From Thinopyrum elongatum (Eukaryota > Streptophyta > Magnoliopsida > Poales > Poaceae), in the NCBI GenBank assembly GCA_011799875.1, contig CM022298.1, positions 498,317,357 to 498,381,356 on the forward strand: DNA of 64,000 bases, given 5' to 3'. Of this stretch, positions 10,544 to 22,829 are shown piece by piece. The position numbers and the translations under genes are program-made. Under the pieces are notes generated by a model. The model did not search any database, was not told the DNA's origin, and saw only the letters and a list, made by a program, of their open reading frames with translations. The first letter of the stretch is position 1. Each line of letters opens with the position of its first letter.

Positions 10544-11916
10544 TGATATGTCTCCGCGTATCTACTTTTCCAAACACTTTTGCTCTTGTTTTGGACTCTA
10601 ATTTGCATGAATTGAATGAAACTAACCCGGACTGACGCTGTTTTCAGCAGAATTGCCATGGTGTTGTTTTTGTGCAGAAATAAAAGTTCTCAGATTGATC
10701 TGAAAATTTATGGAGAATTTTTATGGAATAAATAAAAAATACTTGCGGAAAGATATACCAGAGGGGGGCCACCCAAGAGCCACAAGCTCAGGGGGCGCGC
10801 CCAACCCCCCAAGGCACGCCCTACGAGCTTGTGGGCCCTTTGGACCTCCGACAACCCTAACTCCAACTCCATATATACCTATTCGCCAAGAAAAAAACCA
10901 GGAAGAAGGATTCATCGTGTGTTACGATATGGAGCCACCGCCACCTCCTGTTCTTCATTGGGAGGGCTGATCTGGAGTCTATACGGGGCTCTGGAGGGTG
11001 GAATCCGTCGCCGTGGTCATCACCAGCCCATCTTCACCACCAATTTCATGATGCTCACCGCCGGGAGTGAGTAATTCCTTCGTATGCTTGCTGGACGGTG
11101 ATGGGTTGGATGAGATTTATCATGTAATCGAGTTAGTTTTGTTAGGGCTTGATCCCTAGTATCCACTATGTTCTGAGATTGATGTTGCTATGACTTTGCT
11201 ATGCTTAATGATTGTCACTAGGCCCCGAGTGCCATGATTTCAGATCTGAACCTATTATGTTTTCATGGATATATGTGTGTTCTTGATCCTATCTTCCAAG
11301 TTATATGCACCTATTACGTGTTATGATCCGCATACCCCAAGGTGACAATAATTGGGATTCTTTCCAGTGATTATCGTAGTTTGAGGAGTTCATGTATTCA
11401 CTAAGTGCTAATGCTTTGTTCCGGTTCTCTATTAAAAGGAGGCCTTAATATCCCTTAGTTTCCTTATGGACCCTGCAGCCACGCGAGGGTAGGACAAAAG
11501 ATGGCATGCAAGTTCTTTTCCATAAGCACGTATGGCTATATATGGAATACATTCCTACATTATATTGATTAATATCATCCAACGCAATTATCCATCACTG
11601 ATCCAATGCCTATGCTTTTCATATATTGACCTTTCCTAAGTTACTTCCGCCGTTGTTGCTGTTACAATCACTACAAAATTGCTACTGTTTCTATTGCTAC
11701 TGTTACCGTTACTATCAAACTACCATACTACTTTGCTACTGATCACCTTGCTACATATATTAAGTCTTCTAGGTGTGGTTGAATTGACAACTCAACTGCT
11801 AATAATTGCGAATATTCTTTGGCTCCCCTTGTGTTGAATCAATAAATTTGGTTGAATACTCTACCCTCGAAAACTGTTGCGATCCCCTATACTTGTGGGT
11901 TATCAAGACCTTTTTC

Positions 11917-11934
11917 TGGCGCCGTTGCCGGGGA
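11917..11934 (+). other. tRNA-Asp-type primer-binding site
   Basis: TGGCGCCGTTGCCGGGGA is the reverse complement of the 3' end of plant tRNA-Asp(GTC) including CCA. This site is characteristic of the Athila/RIRE2-like gypsy groups. Confidence 0.85.
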
Positions 11935-11974
11935 GCATAGCTCTATTTGCTGAGTCACGTGGGATTTATATCTG

Positions 11975-12690
11975 TTGATCACTATGAGGAATCTTAAGGA
12001 TGATAGAACCAAGATCGTTCCCTCTAAGACGAGGGAAGGTAAGGAACTGTTATCTAGCTCTGCACTTGATTCACCTTCTGTTTTGAGTAAACTTGCAACA
12101 CCGCCACCTTCTATTAATCCTGATATGTCGCAAGTAATTGATGATGCTACTTCTGCTATGAATGATGCTACTGATGATGCTAGTACTTTTCTTGATGATA
12201 ATGTGCCACTAGGTGAATTTCTTGATGAACAACTTGCTAAAGCTAAAGAATTTGAGAGTGCTGAAACTGGTGAAATTATTGAAACTAAAAATTATGATTC
12301 ACCTACTAGACCTGATTATCCTAGATATGAATTGCCTAAGATACCTAAGGGTTGTGTTATGTTATGAGGAGATAGCTAGGAAATTCCTTGCTTGCAATGA
12401 TAGAGATGATCTTAAGAAACTACTATGTAAGCTGAAAGAAAAAACTCTGAATGATAGAATGAAATATGACCTTCAGTTTGTTACATCTCCCATCTTTGTT
12501 ACTGATAAGGATTATGAATTCTCTGTCAATCCTGAGTTAATTTTAACTTTAGTTGAATCCGAACATTTCCATGGTTATGAATCTGAAACTGTTGTGGCAC
12601 ATCTTACTAAAATGAATGATATAGCCATCCTATTTGCTCACGAGGAAAAAATTTGCTACTACTATATTCTTAAGTTGTTTCCTTTCTCAT
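11975..12690 (+). pseudogene. Athila-type gag fragment
   Basis: The frame from ATG 11975 (MRNLKDDRTK a few codons in) reads to about 12363. Coding continues in another frame from about 12213 to 12690, ending in a block like HLTKMNDIAILFAHEEK and LFPFSLK, which matches the conserved gag motif 'L-PFSL'. The gag is frameshifted near 12360 and cut at its most conserved part. Asp/Thr-rich repeats (DDATSAMNDATDDAS) occur near 12150. Confidence 0.7.
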
Positions 12691-13590
12691 TAAAGTGTCG
12701 ATCCAATAACAAGTTCAGAGTATTTGACGGACGAGTAGCCCACCACTATCAATTTTGGCGCAGAAATGACATTGATTCTTGTTGGACCTTGTTGATCAAC
12801 TACAAGTAATCTCTCAAGTGAAGGTGTGTCCTCAGTGACCATACTATGGTACACCTTTTGTGATCTCTTGTTGCAGCACCAGCAACACACATAAATAGTC
12901 CGGAGAGTCATGGAGATGATGTGGAAGCTACTCAACCCATTGATCGCCTGAAGAAGAAGGTACTCGAGTGCAGTACAGCCGTGGAGCAGGCGCTCCATGT
13001 CATCCTTTGGGATGCAGACACCGACGAGCTCGAGGTGCTTCAGTCATGGTAGAAAAAGAGCGGGTGTGTCATTAAGGGGGGATGGCAGTTCATGAACCTG
13101 GCGAGGCACAGCATGGGTGCGAGGTGGAGAGCGGACGTTGGCAGCGAGCGCATATGCCCATCATTAAAACTGAGCTCGTCGAGCTGATCTAGGGTGGGGG
13201 ATCAGAACCACTCGTCAAGTTTGGCTTGGTCCTTGCCGTTGGAACGGAACTTGCCCATGCTAAGGCCTCTGATTGGGCCATGGTGATTGCCGAGGATCTG
13301 GGACAATGCATCCAAGCTTTTGCGATAGCCACGGCAGAGCTTGTGGGCGTCGATGAGGTCGAGAGGGGTGGAGAGCCATAGGGAGCGCCACCGTCAGGAA
13401 AGGACGGTTATCCGCGCCCCATATTTGATTGGGAGGAGGGAGATGATGACTATCAACATATCATCGGGGAGGCTGCTGATGAAGTCTAGGCCTGCTGGAG
13501 TCGCTTGCGGTTCTTGCTCAACCCGCCTCCACTTGTTGGCAGCCTCATTCTCCACCTTCGGAGTCTCCTCGTCGACGGCGCTTTCTGATA
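12691..13590 (-). pseudogene. F-box/FBD (LRR) protein pseudogene
   Basis: The minus strand encodes an F-box (ISSLPDDMLIVIISLLPIK near 13480), leucine-rich segments (DQLDELSFNDGHMRSLPTSA near 13170) and an LRR/FBD-type tail (APKLIVVGYSSVKYSELVIG near 12710). F-box proteins are substrate receptors of SCF ubiquitin ligases. In-frame stops interrupt it near 13385, 13190 and 13048, and the 3' end is cut at about 12691 by the Athila gag. It is a dead copy of a family expanded in grasses. Confidence 0.75.
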
Positions 13591-13772
13591 GAAGTGGGAG
13601 TACATGGAATATTTAGTTAAAATAGGGCAAAAGAAAAGTGTATTGATAACTAGAAGTTGGTAGGTAGGAAAAGAGTAAGAAAATGGAATAACAATTGGTT
13701 GCCTAAATACTACACAATTCCTTTGATATTGCTAGGTAAGTCAACATGCAGATACTTGAAAAGGACACTTAC

Positions 13773-14606
13773 TTCGAACAAAGTCTGGACGGATGATATC
13801 GTCGGGGAAGTTAGCATATATCTCATGACCAGGCTCTTTTATGTGCAGCGTAATTTTAGTGCCAGCTTTAAGTACATAAAACTTAGAAATTTCTGTCCAA
13901 AGGCCTGTGCCAAAATAGGAGTGACCACATTCATCAAGTCTTACAGAAGCAATGATTGTAAATCCATGGTTTGTGTTCAGTATGACATCCCAGCGGTCTT
14001 GAGTTATGTAAAGGCGAGATTTTGTACTACAGTTGATGTTGCATAGCAAGGGATGTGCTGCAGAAAATGGTAAGATTGTTAAAGAATGTGGTAACATGCA
14101 AATATGGGTGAAATTGAAAGAAAAGTACAATAGTTGAAATCAAAGGAAAAACATTATAATTAAACAGATAATGTAACCATGATGCCATGGAACTATGAGA
14201 GTAATCAAAAGAACAATACATCATTAATTTGCCTAATATAGAAAGAAGAGAGAGAAAAATCCCCTTTGACGTATATGCTGCATGTGGCACCTTTTATCCA
14301 AATGTAGCAATATGTAGTATATGTTCAGGAAAGTAGGCCATGCCAACCGAGGTAGGGTGAGACTGAAAATATCGTGCATCCTGAAGTCATCTGGAACGGT
14401 GAGAAGGAACTCCACAGATGTCTGGCTGAGGCCGCAAAGTCCTGATGTGTCCGCGCACTGTACACTCTATGAATGAAAGAAAACCCTCAAATCAGCTCGA
14501 AGAAAAATGAATTGACGGCAATTTTGGCCGGGTGATTAAAGGACGCAGATGAACTGGGATAAGAGATGAGAGAATATCTCAGTAAATTAGTTACCTTGTT
14601 GTCCAT
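13773..14606 (-). CDS. B3-like DNA-binding (pseudobarrel) protein gene, partial
   Basis: On the minus strand a four-codon first exon (14606-14595, ATGGACAACAAG then GTAACT) is followed by an exon from 14466 with in-frame text CADTSGLCGLSQTSVEFLL and PDDFRMHDIFSL. A third exon spans 14026-13773, starting after TGTAG and ending at a perfect GTAAGT. It holds a B3-like strand pattern (WTEISKFYVLKAGTKITL). B3 domains bind DNA in plant transcription factors. The donor of exon 2 (near 14323) reads ATATAC where GTATAC would be expected, so splicing there may be lost. No downstream exon is recognisable before the F-box pseudogene, so the gene is probably incomplete. Confidence 0.5.
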
Positions 14607-15316
14607 GAGAAAAAACCCTCAATACCGTGGATTCCCCAATCGGGTGCAGCTGGGTCGACGGCGAGCAGCGTCGAGAAAGTCGATGGCGATAGGCAGCGGC
14701 AAGCAGAAGTGGCAAAATGCGGTGGAGTTTGCCGGCAGCCTGGCGGCGGTGATAGGCGTTGAGCTAAGTGGTTACGGTGGCGATAGGCGGTGCCATGCAG
14801 AGTCGCAGAGGAGCATGTGCAGGTGTGATTGGGGACCGAAGGGAGCCAGGGTGAGGGTGAGGGTTTTGTGACGTGGGGATGTGAGGGTTTTCTTTTTTTC
14901 CTTTATGAATTGGGTGGTGAGGGTTTTCTGCCCCACAGAGTTTCGGAGGCAACGGTTTGCTAGAGCCAACCGTGTGTGATTAACGTAACTGGGAAAATGA
15001 AAGCCATTGCACACGGTTCCAATTTGGGAAAATAACCATATTTCAGGGTGGTTCCATTTTTCCTTCATTGGTTGAATCTGAAATTTTTACCCACACTAAA
15101 CATTCACCCTAATATGCATAAAATTTCATCAACCAAACTGATTGCATCCATATCCCACATTTGGACATAAGTAAACATAGATTAAACATACTCAGGCATA
15201 GATAATAAGCGTACACAAGCATAGTTCAACCATATATAGTTCAATCATCATTAAGCATACTCAAGGACATTTATAATTAAGACACTACATAGACATACAT
15301 AGTTCAATCCCACATC
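14607..15316. other. Intergenic stretch without clear genes
   Basis: The part 14607-14880 is GC-rich and probably the promoter/5' UTR of the B3-like gene. It is followed by A/T-rich text with diverged short repeats 'acacggtt...' and 'cataga/cataca' (15170-15310). Open frames here have no family resemblance. Confidence 0.35.
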
Positions 15317-16338
15317 TCATCTGCCGGCATGATCGTGAAGCTTCTCCAGGTACTCAGCATACACGGCGTGCGCCACCCTGCGAGAATACTTCTGCCTGAA
15401 GGAGCCAATGGCTCGTCCTCTTGCATGCGCTAGAACACTTTCATACGCCTCATGAAGCTTTTGGTTGCAAAATGGGCATCGAAAGCCCCCATTCCAGCTC
15501 CTAATACGCTTGTTAGGAATTCCCGCATAAAGCTCCCTAAGGATTTGCCTCTTATACCTCCTCTGGCCATCTTCATCCTTGCTGTCGACATCATCAGATA
15601 GCACCTATACATATAGTAAAAAAAGTGTGGCATCAAATTTGGAATACAAACTAATCTCTAGCGAACATTTGGGAGTTGCCAAAATTTGGCATCAAATCAA
15701 TTTTTACATGTCGTAAAGTAGGATTAGGGATTTATGGATTTCATGGCTAGTTTTTTAGACGTATCCAAAGATTGTGGTTCGATTTTTAAGCACAATCATC
15801 TATGTACAGACCAATGTTGAAAAAAAATGGCACAAACATATATATAGGACATTCTAAATCAATTATCAAGACCTGGCTAGGAATTATTAGCTTGAACACT
15901 AACCCTAGTCGGATTATTAGCAGAAATCATTTGTACAGATGAAACAACTAATCACTTATCATTTGTACCATTTAAACAATCAATACACTACATGGATCTA
16001 ACAAAACTTACTCAGATTTGATGGATTGAGAGAACATAACCATAGGATTTCTATTCCAAATGGGGGGAGGCGGGAGTAACCAGAGAAACCCAAGGATATA
16101 TTTGACACATAAATGGGTATAGATGACTATTCGGTTGTCCGTCGTCGTCGGAGTCGTCGTCGGAGTCGATGTGGACCTCCAGCTCCGGTTGTGGAAGCAC
16201 GACGTCATCGACGACGTCAAGGTCCATTAAGACCTCGGCGACAGCAACGGCAACCTCTGTCTCCATCTTCACGCCGTGCTCCGGCGCTTCAGCAGCCCCA
16301 GCGTCGCCACTCCCTCGGATAGGGCGCTTCGGCGGCAT
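15317..16338 (-). CDS. Possible zf-XS-type zinc-finger gene (two exons seen)
   Basis: Exon 1 starts at ATG 16338 on the minus strand and encodes an Ala/Glu/Val-rich, then acidic segment (HIDSDDDSDDDGQ), with a probable end near 16060. The last exon begins at 15604 after TATAG and ends at TGA 15317; it encodes a basic helix (RRYKRQILRELYAGIP), a CPFC motif, a downstream LAHARG block and an Arg-rich helix. The Cys-x2-Cys plus HA spacing resembles the zf-XS finger of plant SGS3/IDN2-like RNA-silencing proteins, but the XS domain itself is not visible. Both exons are open, so the gene could be expressed. Exon 1's donor is not clear. Confidence 0.45.
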
Positions 16339-17282
16339 CCTTATACACTGATTACGGTGAGGACTGAGAGCGGCGTCGAGGATGCAGGCGGAGAGAGAGG
16401 ATTGTGTGTGTGGTGAGGATGGGGTGCAGCCGCTCGGTCACGCCATTAATATGGAGTAGTGGGAGAGAGGCGGGCGGCAGTCAAACTGGTGAGCCTGCGC
16501 AGCGGACTACTAGCATGCCTACTGTCATTTCACACAGCTACCCGCATGCCTCCCGGGGACACTGCGCAGCGAGCATGCCTCCCGTCAATTCACACACCTA
16601 CACGCACACCTCTCGGTCTGCCTGTGCGGTGGACTGCTCGCATGCGTCCTATCAACTCACGCCTGCTCGCACGGCACACGGGACGCGTGGCGGCATGGAT
16701 ATTGTTTTTCTATTTTGATGGTAAATGATGTCGCTTTATTGCTTAACCGAAGCATGGGACGTATCCATTGTTGGTCTAAAGCCCATGGTTCGAATAAATA
16801 ATCCGTTTGCGATATTGGTTCCCAATTATTAATAATCTCCCGTTTGTAAGAAGATAAAAATTATATCAAAACTTGTCTCAAATTTGACAAAAAAGTACAA
16901 TACCACTATCTATTGGTGTCCATATGACAACATGATAAGTTTCATGAATTTCAACTAAGTTTTGGCTTTACTAGATTTTAAAAATCAAGATTCTCAATGT
17001 TTGAAATTTCTTGCACGGGGACTAAACATGCACCCAGTGACACACATAAGTTTTTTCAATCCATTTAGGTACACTGTCACGTGTGCATGTAGCTCAAATT
17101 TATTTTTGCACATTATACCCCTAGAAAATAAATCAATGTACTAAAACGTCTTAATGATCTCTGGGTTTTTTTTTTCAAAATTTAACACGTCCCTCCTTTG
17201 GTCACATATGTTCATCGCAGAAAATTTTAACATGCCTCGTAGTTGTGGTGGATGTGCGGTATGTGTGTGTGTGCGTCTGGGG
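16339..17282. other. Promoter and spacer with degenerate 60-70-base repeats
   Basis: Positions 16500-16680 hold three degenerate copies of a roughly 66-base unit (gcatgcctcccgtcaattcacacacctac). The rest (16720-17282) is A/T-rich spacer without coding signs. Confidence 0.4.
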
Positions 17283-17646
17283 CACTACAAAAAAAGGATA
17301 CACCCGTGACATTTTGGCCCGAACGGAAAAAAATCTGTCATGCTTATGACACTTCTATGACGATAATTGTGACAAAACCATGTATCATCATAGATGTGGT
17401 GGGCTCCTACTTCTATGACAAAAAATCATGACAGAAAATGGGCTTTTCGTCCTGGGCGGGCCGGGGACGCACCTGCATGACATTCTTTGGGCCGTCCATG
17501 ACGGAAAAAATCATGGTAGAAGCGAGGGCGAGGAAAATTTCGGGGAGTTCCTGGTTACGGTGGGTGGTCGGGGCTGAGCGATGCACGGAGGTTTGCATGT
17601 TTCTCTCGTACACGTACGCGCGTGTGTGCGAGGCGTTGGGCTCTAA

Positions 17647-18240
17647 CTGAACCTGAGCGAAGCATTCTCTTACTGAACCCGAGCGATTGCACTAGCTACA
17701 TTACTGAACCCGAGCGATCGATCCCTTGGCTGTCAACTGAACCCGAGCGATTCCTTCGCTGCTGGTGCTACCTGAACCCGAGCGATCGATCGCTGCTGCT
17801 GCTTACTGAAGCTGATCGAGCCCGGCCCCGTGCGAGACGCAGCCAGCCGGTGTGTTGGGTTGCCTCTGGATGAATAGTGACCGTTGCTACCGCACGCGCG
17901 ATAGGTAGAACGAGTCGAGACATGGTGAGTCGAGGCTGTGGATGAACAGCCACGATGCGGGTTGGATGAACAGGACCTCATTGTAGTAGGCCGTTCCGCT
18001 GGATGAACAGGACCCCGAGGAGGCCGCCGCACCCCAGCCGGTTGGGGGTGGATGAACAGGGCCCCGTGGAGGCTCCATGAATAGTAGCCGGTGGAGGCTG
18101 GATGAACAGTATCCCATGGCTGAACAGTAGCTGGTGGAGGCTGGAGGAAGTCGACGGTGGATGAACAGTAGCCCATGGAGGCTGGAGCGAGGTAGTAGAC
18201 GATGGATGAACAGTAGCCCGTGGAGTCCCATTTTGCGGTA
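17647..18240. repeat. CACTA subterminal short repeats
   Basis: The motif 'tgaacccgagcgatcgatc' and shortened versions recur five to six times at 17647-17830. From 17930 to 18240 'ggatgaacagtagcccgtgg' and 'gaggctgga' recur about every 30-60 bases. Such clusters serve as transposase-binding sites in CACTA elements. Confidence 0.7.
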
Positions 18241-18789
18241 CGCCACACCCCTCCTAATGAACAGGACCCCCGTTTTGACCGTAGGAGGTTGAAGAGAAGT
18301 CTGTTTCCTCCGTTTTGCTGTATGCCAGACCCCTCCCGATGAACAGGATCCCGTTTCGACTGTACGTGGTCGAACAGAAGACCGTTTCCTCCATTCTGCG
18401 GTACGCTAGACCTCATTTCGGCTATTCTGTCCAAACTGGTTGGCTCTCGATAAAAAGGATGTATTCCGACCTAGTCGGTTGCCTTTCGATGAACACGACG
18501 TTGTTTCCTCCGTTTCGACCCAGCCGGTTGGCTGCCGAAGAATAGGACGTCGTCCCTGTACGTGTTCGAGACCCCGACCATATGTATGTACGTAGTCGTG
18601 TTTACTTTCTTGTAGCGTGGCTGTACGTACGTGTACACGATATAGACAGGACCGCGTGACATGCTACGTCAGCGGTTCTACTACGACACCTGCCGCTCCT
18701 TACTCGGTGACGGGTCATCGCTGCAGAGAGACCCATCGACCGCTATGTACGTACATATTCGTGACCAGACAGATAACTCTACATACGCT

Positions 18790-20050
18790 TTGACCTGGTG
18801 GGTCCCAGCTGCCAGGGGGTAAGGAGGCACTTCCTTGCATGCGAAGATAAAGCCAGTGGGTCCCAGCTATCAGGGGGGAACGTTTTTTTCACGAAATACA
18901 AAGGCCCTTCTGGTGGGTCCGAGCTGTCAGGTGGAGGAATCATTATTTTACGCGTAATAAGGAGGCAATTCCTTGCGTGCGGCCATGGACCCAGTTGTCA
19001 GCCTCTCCACATACAGTCCTCTTCTGATGGTTGTCGTTCGTTGACCGCGTTTACGACGTCATACTGTTCAAGAGCACCAAGGTGGTGGACGACGACGCGA
19101 CCAAGGAAGGGAACGACCCGGATCCGGGGAATATGCAGCAGTGGATGCCCACGCGGAGGGGAGTACGAGGGTTGACTGGTTCGGCTGCGGTTTGAGGCTA
19201 TCGTCGCCGGATAATAACAGGGAGTGTGGGTGAGTAGTGGGAAGGCCTGGTCAGCGGTGGGAGTAGGGTAGGGCGGTGAGGCCTACGTGGCAGCACAGCC
19301 GGCCATTGAAGGCAAGAGCAGGTGGTCCCGCCGGAGCTAGTTTGGGCGGCTGGTGCAATAAGATCAGAGATTGAAGAAGCAGCAGGACCATTCGATTAAA
19401 ATCCAACGGTCACTGCTGCTAAAATCATTTGTTGACTAAGTTGACAAAGCCGTGCGTACGAGTCAACTTAGTAGGCCGACAAGTCAGCCTCCGAACTGGT
19501 GCGCCCCAGATGTCAGGGGGAGGAATCATTTTTTTCGCGTAATAAGGAGGCAGTTGCTTGCGTGCGGCCATGGACCATGGGGGTCCCTACTATCAACCCC
19601 TCCACGTACATCCCTATTCCGATGGTTGTCGTTTGTTGAATGTTGACCACGTTGAGCACGTCGTGCCTAGAGCACCAACGCGGTGGACGACGGTGAGACC
19701 AAGGAATGGAACGACCCGGAGCCGGCGAAGACACAGCAGTGGATGCCCATGCTGAGGGGAGTATGACGGTTGACTGGTTCGGCTATGGCGTGAGGCTGCC
19801 ATCACCGGAGAATAACAGGAGGTGCGAGTGGGTAGAGGGATGGCCAGGCCAGCGGAGGAAGTAGGGTGGGCCGGTGAAGCCTGCGCGGCATCATAGCCGG
19901 CCACAAGAGGAGGCAGTAGACAGTCCCGTCGGCGCTGGTTTAGGCCACTGGAGCAGGAAGATCAGAGATTGAAGAAGCACGTCGGCCGTTGGATGGACAT
20001 CCAACAGTCACTGCTGCTAGAATCGTGTGTTGACTATAAGTTGACAAAGC
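18790..20050. repeat. Two diverged tandem units of about 600 bases
   Basis: Unit 1 (about 18790-19440) and unit 2 (about 19460-20050) share blocks in the same order: 'ggaggaatcatt', 'gcgtgcggccatgga', 'gatggttgtcgtt', 'agcaccaa', 'cagtggatgccca', 'ttgactggttcggct' and 'gttgacaaagcc'. A third, more diverged unit lies at about 21200-21680. Confidence 0.7.
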
Positions 20051-20059
20051 CTTGGGGTC

Positions 20060-20168
20060 GATGAAGCGGAAGCGAGAATCTCGGCTTGAGTAACGAAAAC
20101 ATTGGTGAGAATCCAATGCCCCGAAAACCCAAGGTTTCCTCCGCAAGGTTCATCCACGCAGGGTGAGT
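20060..20168 (+). pseudogene. Plastid-type 23S rRNA fragment inserted in nuclear DNA
   Basis: The text 'gagtaacgaaaacattggtg', 'gagaatccaatgccccgaaa', 'cctccgcaaggttc' and 'cagggtgagta' follows the order of plastid 23S rRNA in the region equivalent to about nucleotides 1360-1450 of bacterial 23S (GTAACGATAAAGCGGGTGAA ... CAGGGTGAGTC). It begins right after the 'gttgacaaagcc' end of the second CACTA unit. It is a nuclear copy of plastid (less likely mitochondrial) DNA, not a working rRNA gene. Confidence 0.75.
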
Positions 20169-21190
20169 AGTCCGATTCTTTATAGGAACTACCCGTAATA
20201 ACGAACTTGCAAAATGGATATGTTTATCATAAAGAGATTCATTGTTCCTGACCCTCCGAGAAAAGAAGTTGCTTTTAATTTTTTTTATCCAAGTGAGATA
20301 TATCGCATACTATTCTTCCTTTTTCATCTGAAAGGGCTTTTTTTATTCTTTTTCTTGTGCCGATTCTTCTTGTATTAAAATAAGAATCCCTTTTCTTCCT
20401 AATTCGTCAAAGATTACTATTTCTTCTTTATTCGGGCTGTCTCTTGGACCTCTTTTTCTTTTGCTTAGGTTTAGCCGAGGTAGGGGACAAACAGAGGGGA
20501 AGCGTAAACAAGTCAGCCTCAAAATCTGTGGCGTGTACAGCCCATTTGCTATTATTTTTATAATTTACAGCCCATTTGCTAATTCATATGGAATTTATTA
20601 CAGCCCATTTTCCATTTTTAGAATTGCTGCCCATTTTCTGGTCAGTACCAGGGTTAAAAATTTGAACTAAAAAATATGCAAAATTTTAAAAATTTGCATA
20701 TTTTTGCTGGGGAACAAAATATTTTTAATCCAAAAATTAGGAGCCATATTAAAACTAATTTATAAATAAAGTAATACTAAGTTATGTTAAAATCCAATGA
20801 AATATAAAATATCAGTGAAGAATAAAAACAAAAAACTAAACTAATTGCCCATTTGCTATATATTTTTTTGGAATTTGCAACCCCTTTCATATCACTTTTA
20901 AGATTTACTGCCCATACTCTGGCCAAGCCGGAATGCATCCCTCCTCGTCTTGAAAGATTTGCAGCCCAGTAAGCCGGAGAAAACAAATAGGCCTAGCTTG
21001 GGTATTCTTCAAAAAGAAATAGTGGGCTACCTATTTTCTCAAAGAAAAAACGGTTGGGCTGGTCATGTTGTTAGACGGGCCACAGAGACCGCACAACCCA
21101 GTTTATAACCTGCTCCTCTGAACAAATCCTAAAAAATAAAGCGTTGTGCAATTCTGTCGTTAATTGACCATACGTTGTGCAATTCTGTTA
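20169..21190. other. A/T-rich segment, possibly more organellar DNA, then CACTA repeats
   Basis: Positions 20169-20470 are strongly T-rich and do not resemble the flanking CACTA text, so they may be a second organellar piece joined to the 23S fragment; I could not identify a gene. From 20540 to 20960 'cagcccatttgct' repeats of the CACTA element resume. Confidence 0.35.
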
Positions 21191-21689
21191 TTAATTGACT
21201 ATACGTTGACAATGATGTGGGTCCCAGGTATCAGCAGGGTGGATTAGAGTAAAAAATCGAGGGTGCATCTGAGTAGTAAGGAGGCGCTTGCTTGGGTTCA
21301 GGAGTGGACCTGGTGGGCCCGTACTGTCATACTCACAACTACAGTCCTCTCCCAATTCACTGTGTTGACAAGGCCGGATGGCGGCCCCGCTGCGAGCGCA
21401 CCAAGGCGGAGGACGACGGCAAGGCCTCGGACGGGAATGAACAGGAGCCGGGGAAGGTGCGGCAGTATGGCCATAGGCGGAGAGGAATACGAGGGTTCAC
21501 TGGTTTTGGTACGGGGTGGGCTGCCATCGCCGGAGAAGAATAGGATGTCGGGGGAGTAAAGGGATGGCCTGGCCAGCATTTCAGGGTACGACAGGGCAGC
21601 GACGCATGCACGGCAGCGCAACCAGCCGTAGAAAGCGGGAACGGGCGCTCCCACTGGCGCAGGTTTGGTTTTGCTGACTGGACCGGTCA

Positions 21690-22829
21690 GACCCAAAAAC
21701 TCATTATGCTGAATTACAAGAATTAATTTTATATGGCTACAACTTATTGTAAAATGTTGCGGAGCACCTTTTTCTTCTTGAGGTTTTTTTTTAAACAATT
21801 TTCTTCTTGAGGTGTGAAGCCGAGCACATTCAGAAGCCTTGGGATAAAGTGGTGTCGCTAATGTGTTGGGATGGGTTGGGCATTCTTATCGAAAAATAAT
21901 AATGGACCGGAACTATTTACGATGTTGACTACGATTTGATGCGTCTGCTGGTTGCAGGAAGAAAATGGTGGGAGAAAAAAAATATTGGTCGCTATCTTTG
22001 CCTAAGAATAATATCAACTAAATGTAATGACACTCTCATAGGAAATTATGCTCCTATTAAAATTTGACTTTTCAAATCATAAATTTAAAGAACTGGTGCG
22101 TGAGCATTTAGCTTTATTTATTTATTTATGTTTAGCGGACCATGAGCATGTACCTGGGCCAGATTCATGTGAGAGCCTCCCTTCCAGTTAATTATGGGCT
22201 CCTCTATTGGGCCTTCATCACTGGGCTGCATGTGATCGACAAGTGGAAAATGTGTTCCGTACCAAAAATAGTATGTGCTACATATGGGGCACTAAAGGAT
22301 CGGACCATGCAATGACTTCCAAAACATTGTGTTTGTCGTTCTAACAACACATTTATTCAACCAACAGATGAAATATATTACTAATTGTACATTGAAAACA
22401 GCAGCAGCAACCAGGGCTGGGGGTGCAATAGAAGCAGTAAGCAGGCCAGCAGAGTAAAGACGCAGCTCTCTCTTCCAAACCAAACATCAGCCAACATTAC
22501 AAAAGGGCTACCAAAAAAGAACAAGTGTATGCATCAAACTCAATAAACATCCTACTACACCAAGTGTACGCATCTAACTAACTGGCTCAGTTAGACGTTA
22601 CTATTTATTAAGCTATGGAGATTGGCTGACGGCTTGAACCAGATGGGTGCCTGACGGGGGAAACTCCAGCCAGCAGGTCGAAGTCTGATACTTGCGACCC
22701 TCTCTCCTACTTTGGGCTACAGAGCATGGCAGCACATATCAGGGTATGGTACATGGAGAGACGCATGGTATTGTGTACACACAGTTTTGCCTGATGAACG
22801 AAACCGCTCTGCCATCATGATCCTTGCCA
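21690..22829. other. Spacer and probable 3' flank of the F-box gene
   Basis: I see no coding region. The part 22290-22700 is the 3' side of the minus-strand F-box/DUF295 remnant. Confidence 0.3.

Larger units (their letters stand above)
10544..12691 (+). mobile_element. Truncated Athila-type Ty3/gypsy retrotransposon (5' LTR, PBS, part of gag)
   Basis: The 5' LTR runs from TGATATGTCTCC (10544) to GGTTATCA (11905), about 1362 bases. A primer-binding site follows at 11917-11934. The first gag exon-like frames lie at 11975-12690. The element stops at about 12691, where sequence switches to an F-box pseudogene on the other strand; there is no 3' LTR. The five bases before the LTR are GAGTG, with no partner visible on the right. 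Confidence 0.8.
17283..22250. mobile_element. CACTA transposon (left end and long subterminal region)
   Basis: CACTACAAAAAAAGG at 17283 is a CACTA terminus. It is followed by inverted 'catgacag / ctgtcatg' motifs and several classes of subterminal repeats: 'gaacccgagcgatc' (17647-17830), 'ggatgaacagtagccc' (17930-18240), three large diverged units (18790-21680), and 'cagcccatttgct' repeats (20550-20960). No transposase is recognised, and the right terminus was not found, so the right border is an estimate. The element is probably non-autonomous or truncated. Confidence 0.6.

Noticed and set aside
11917..11934. tRNA-Asp gene fragment
   Set aside because: Only the complement of the tRNA 3' end is present, at the right place for a retrotransposon primer-binding site.
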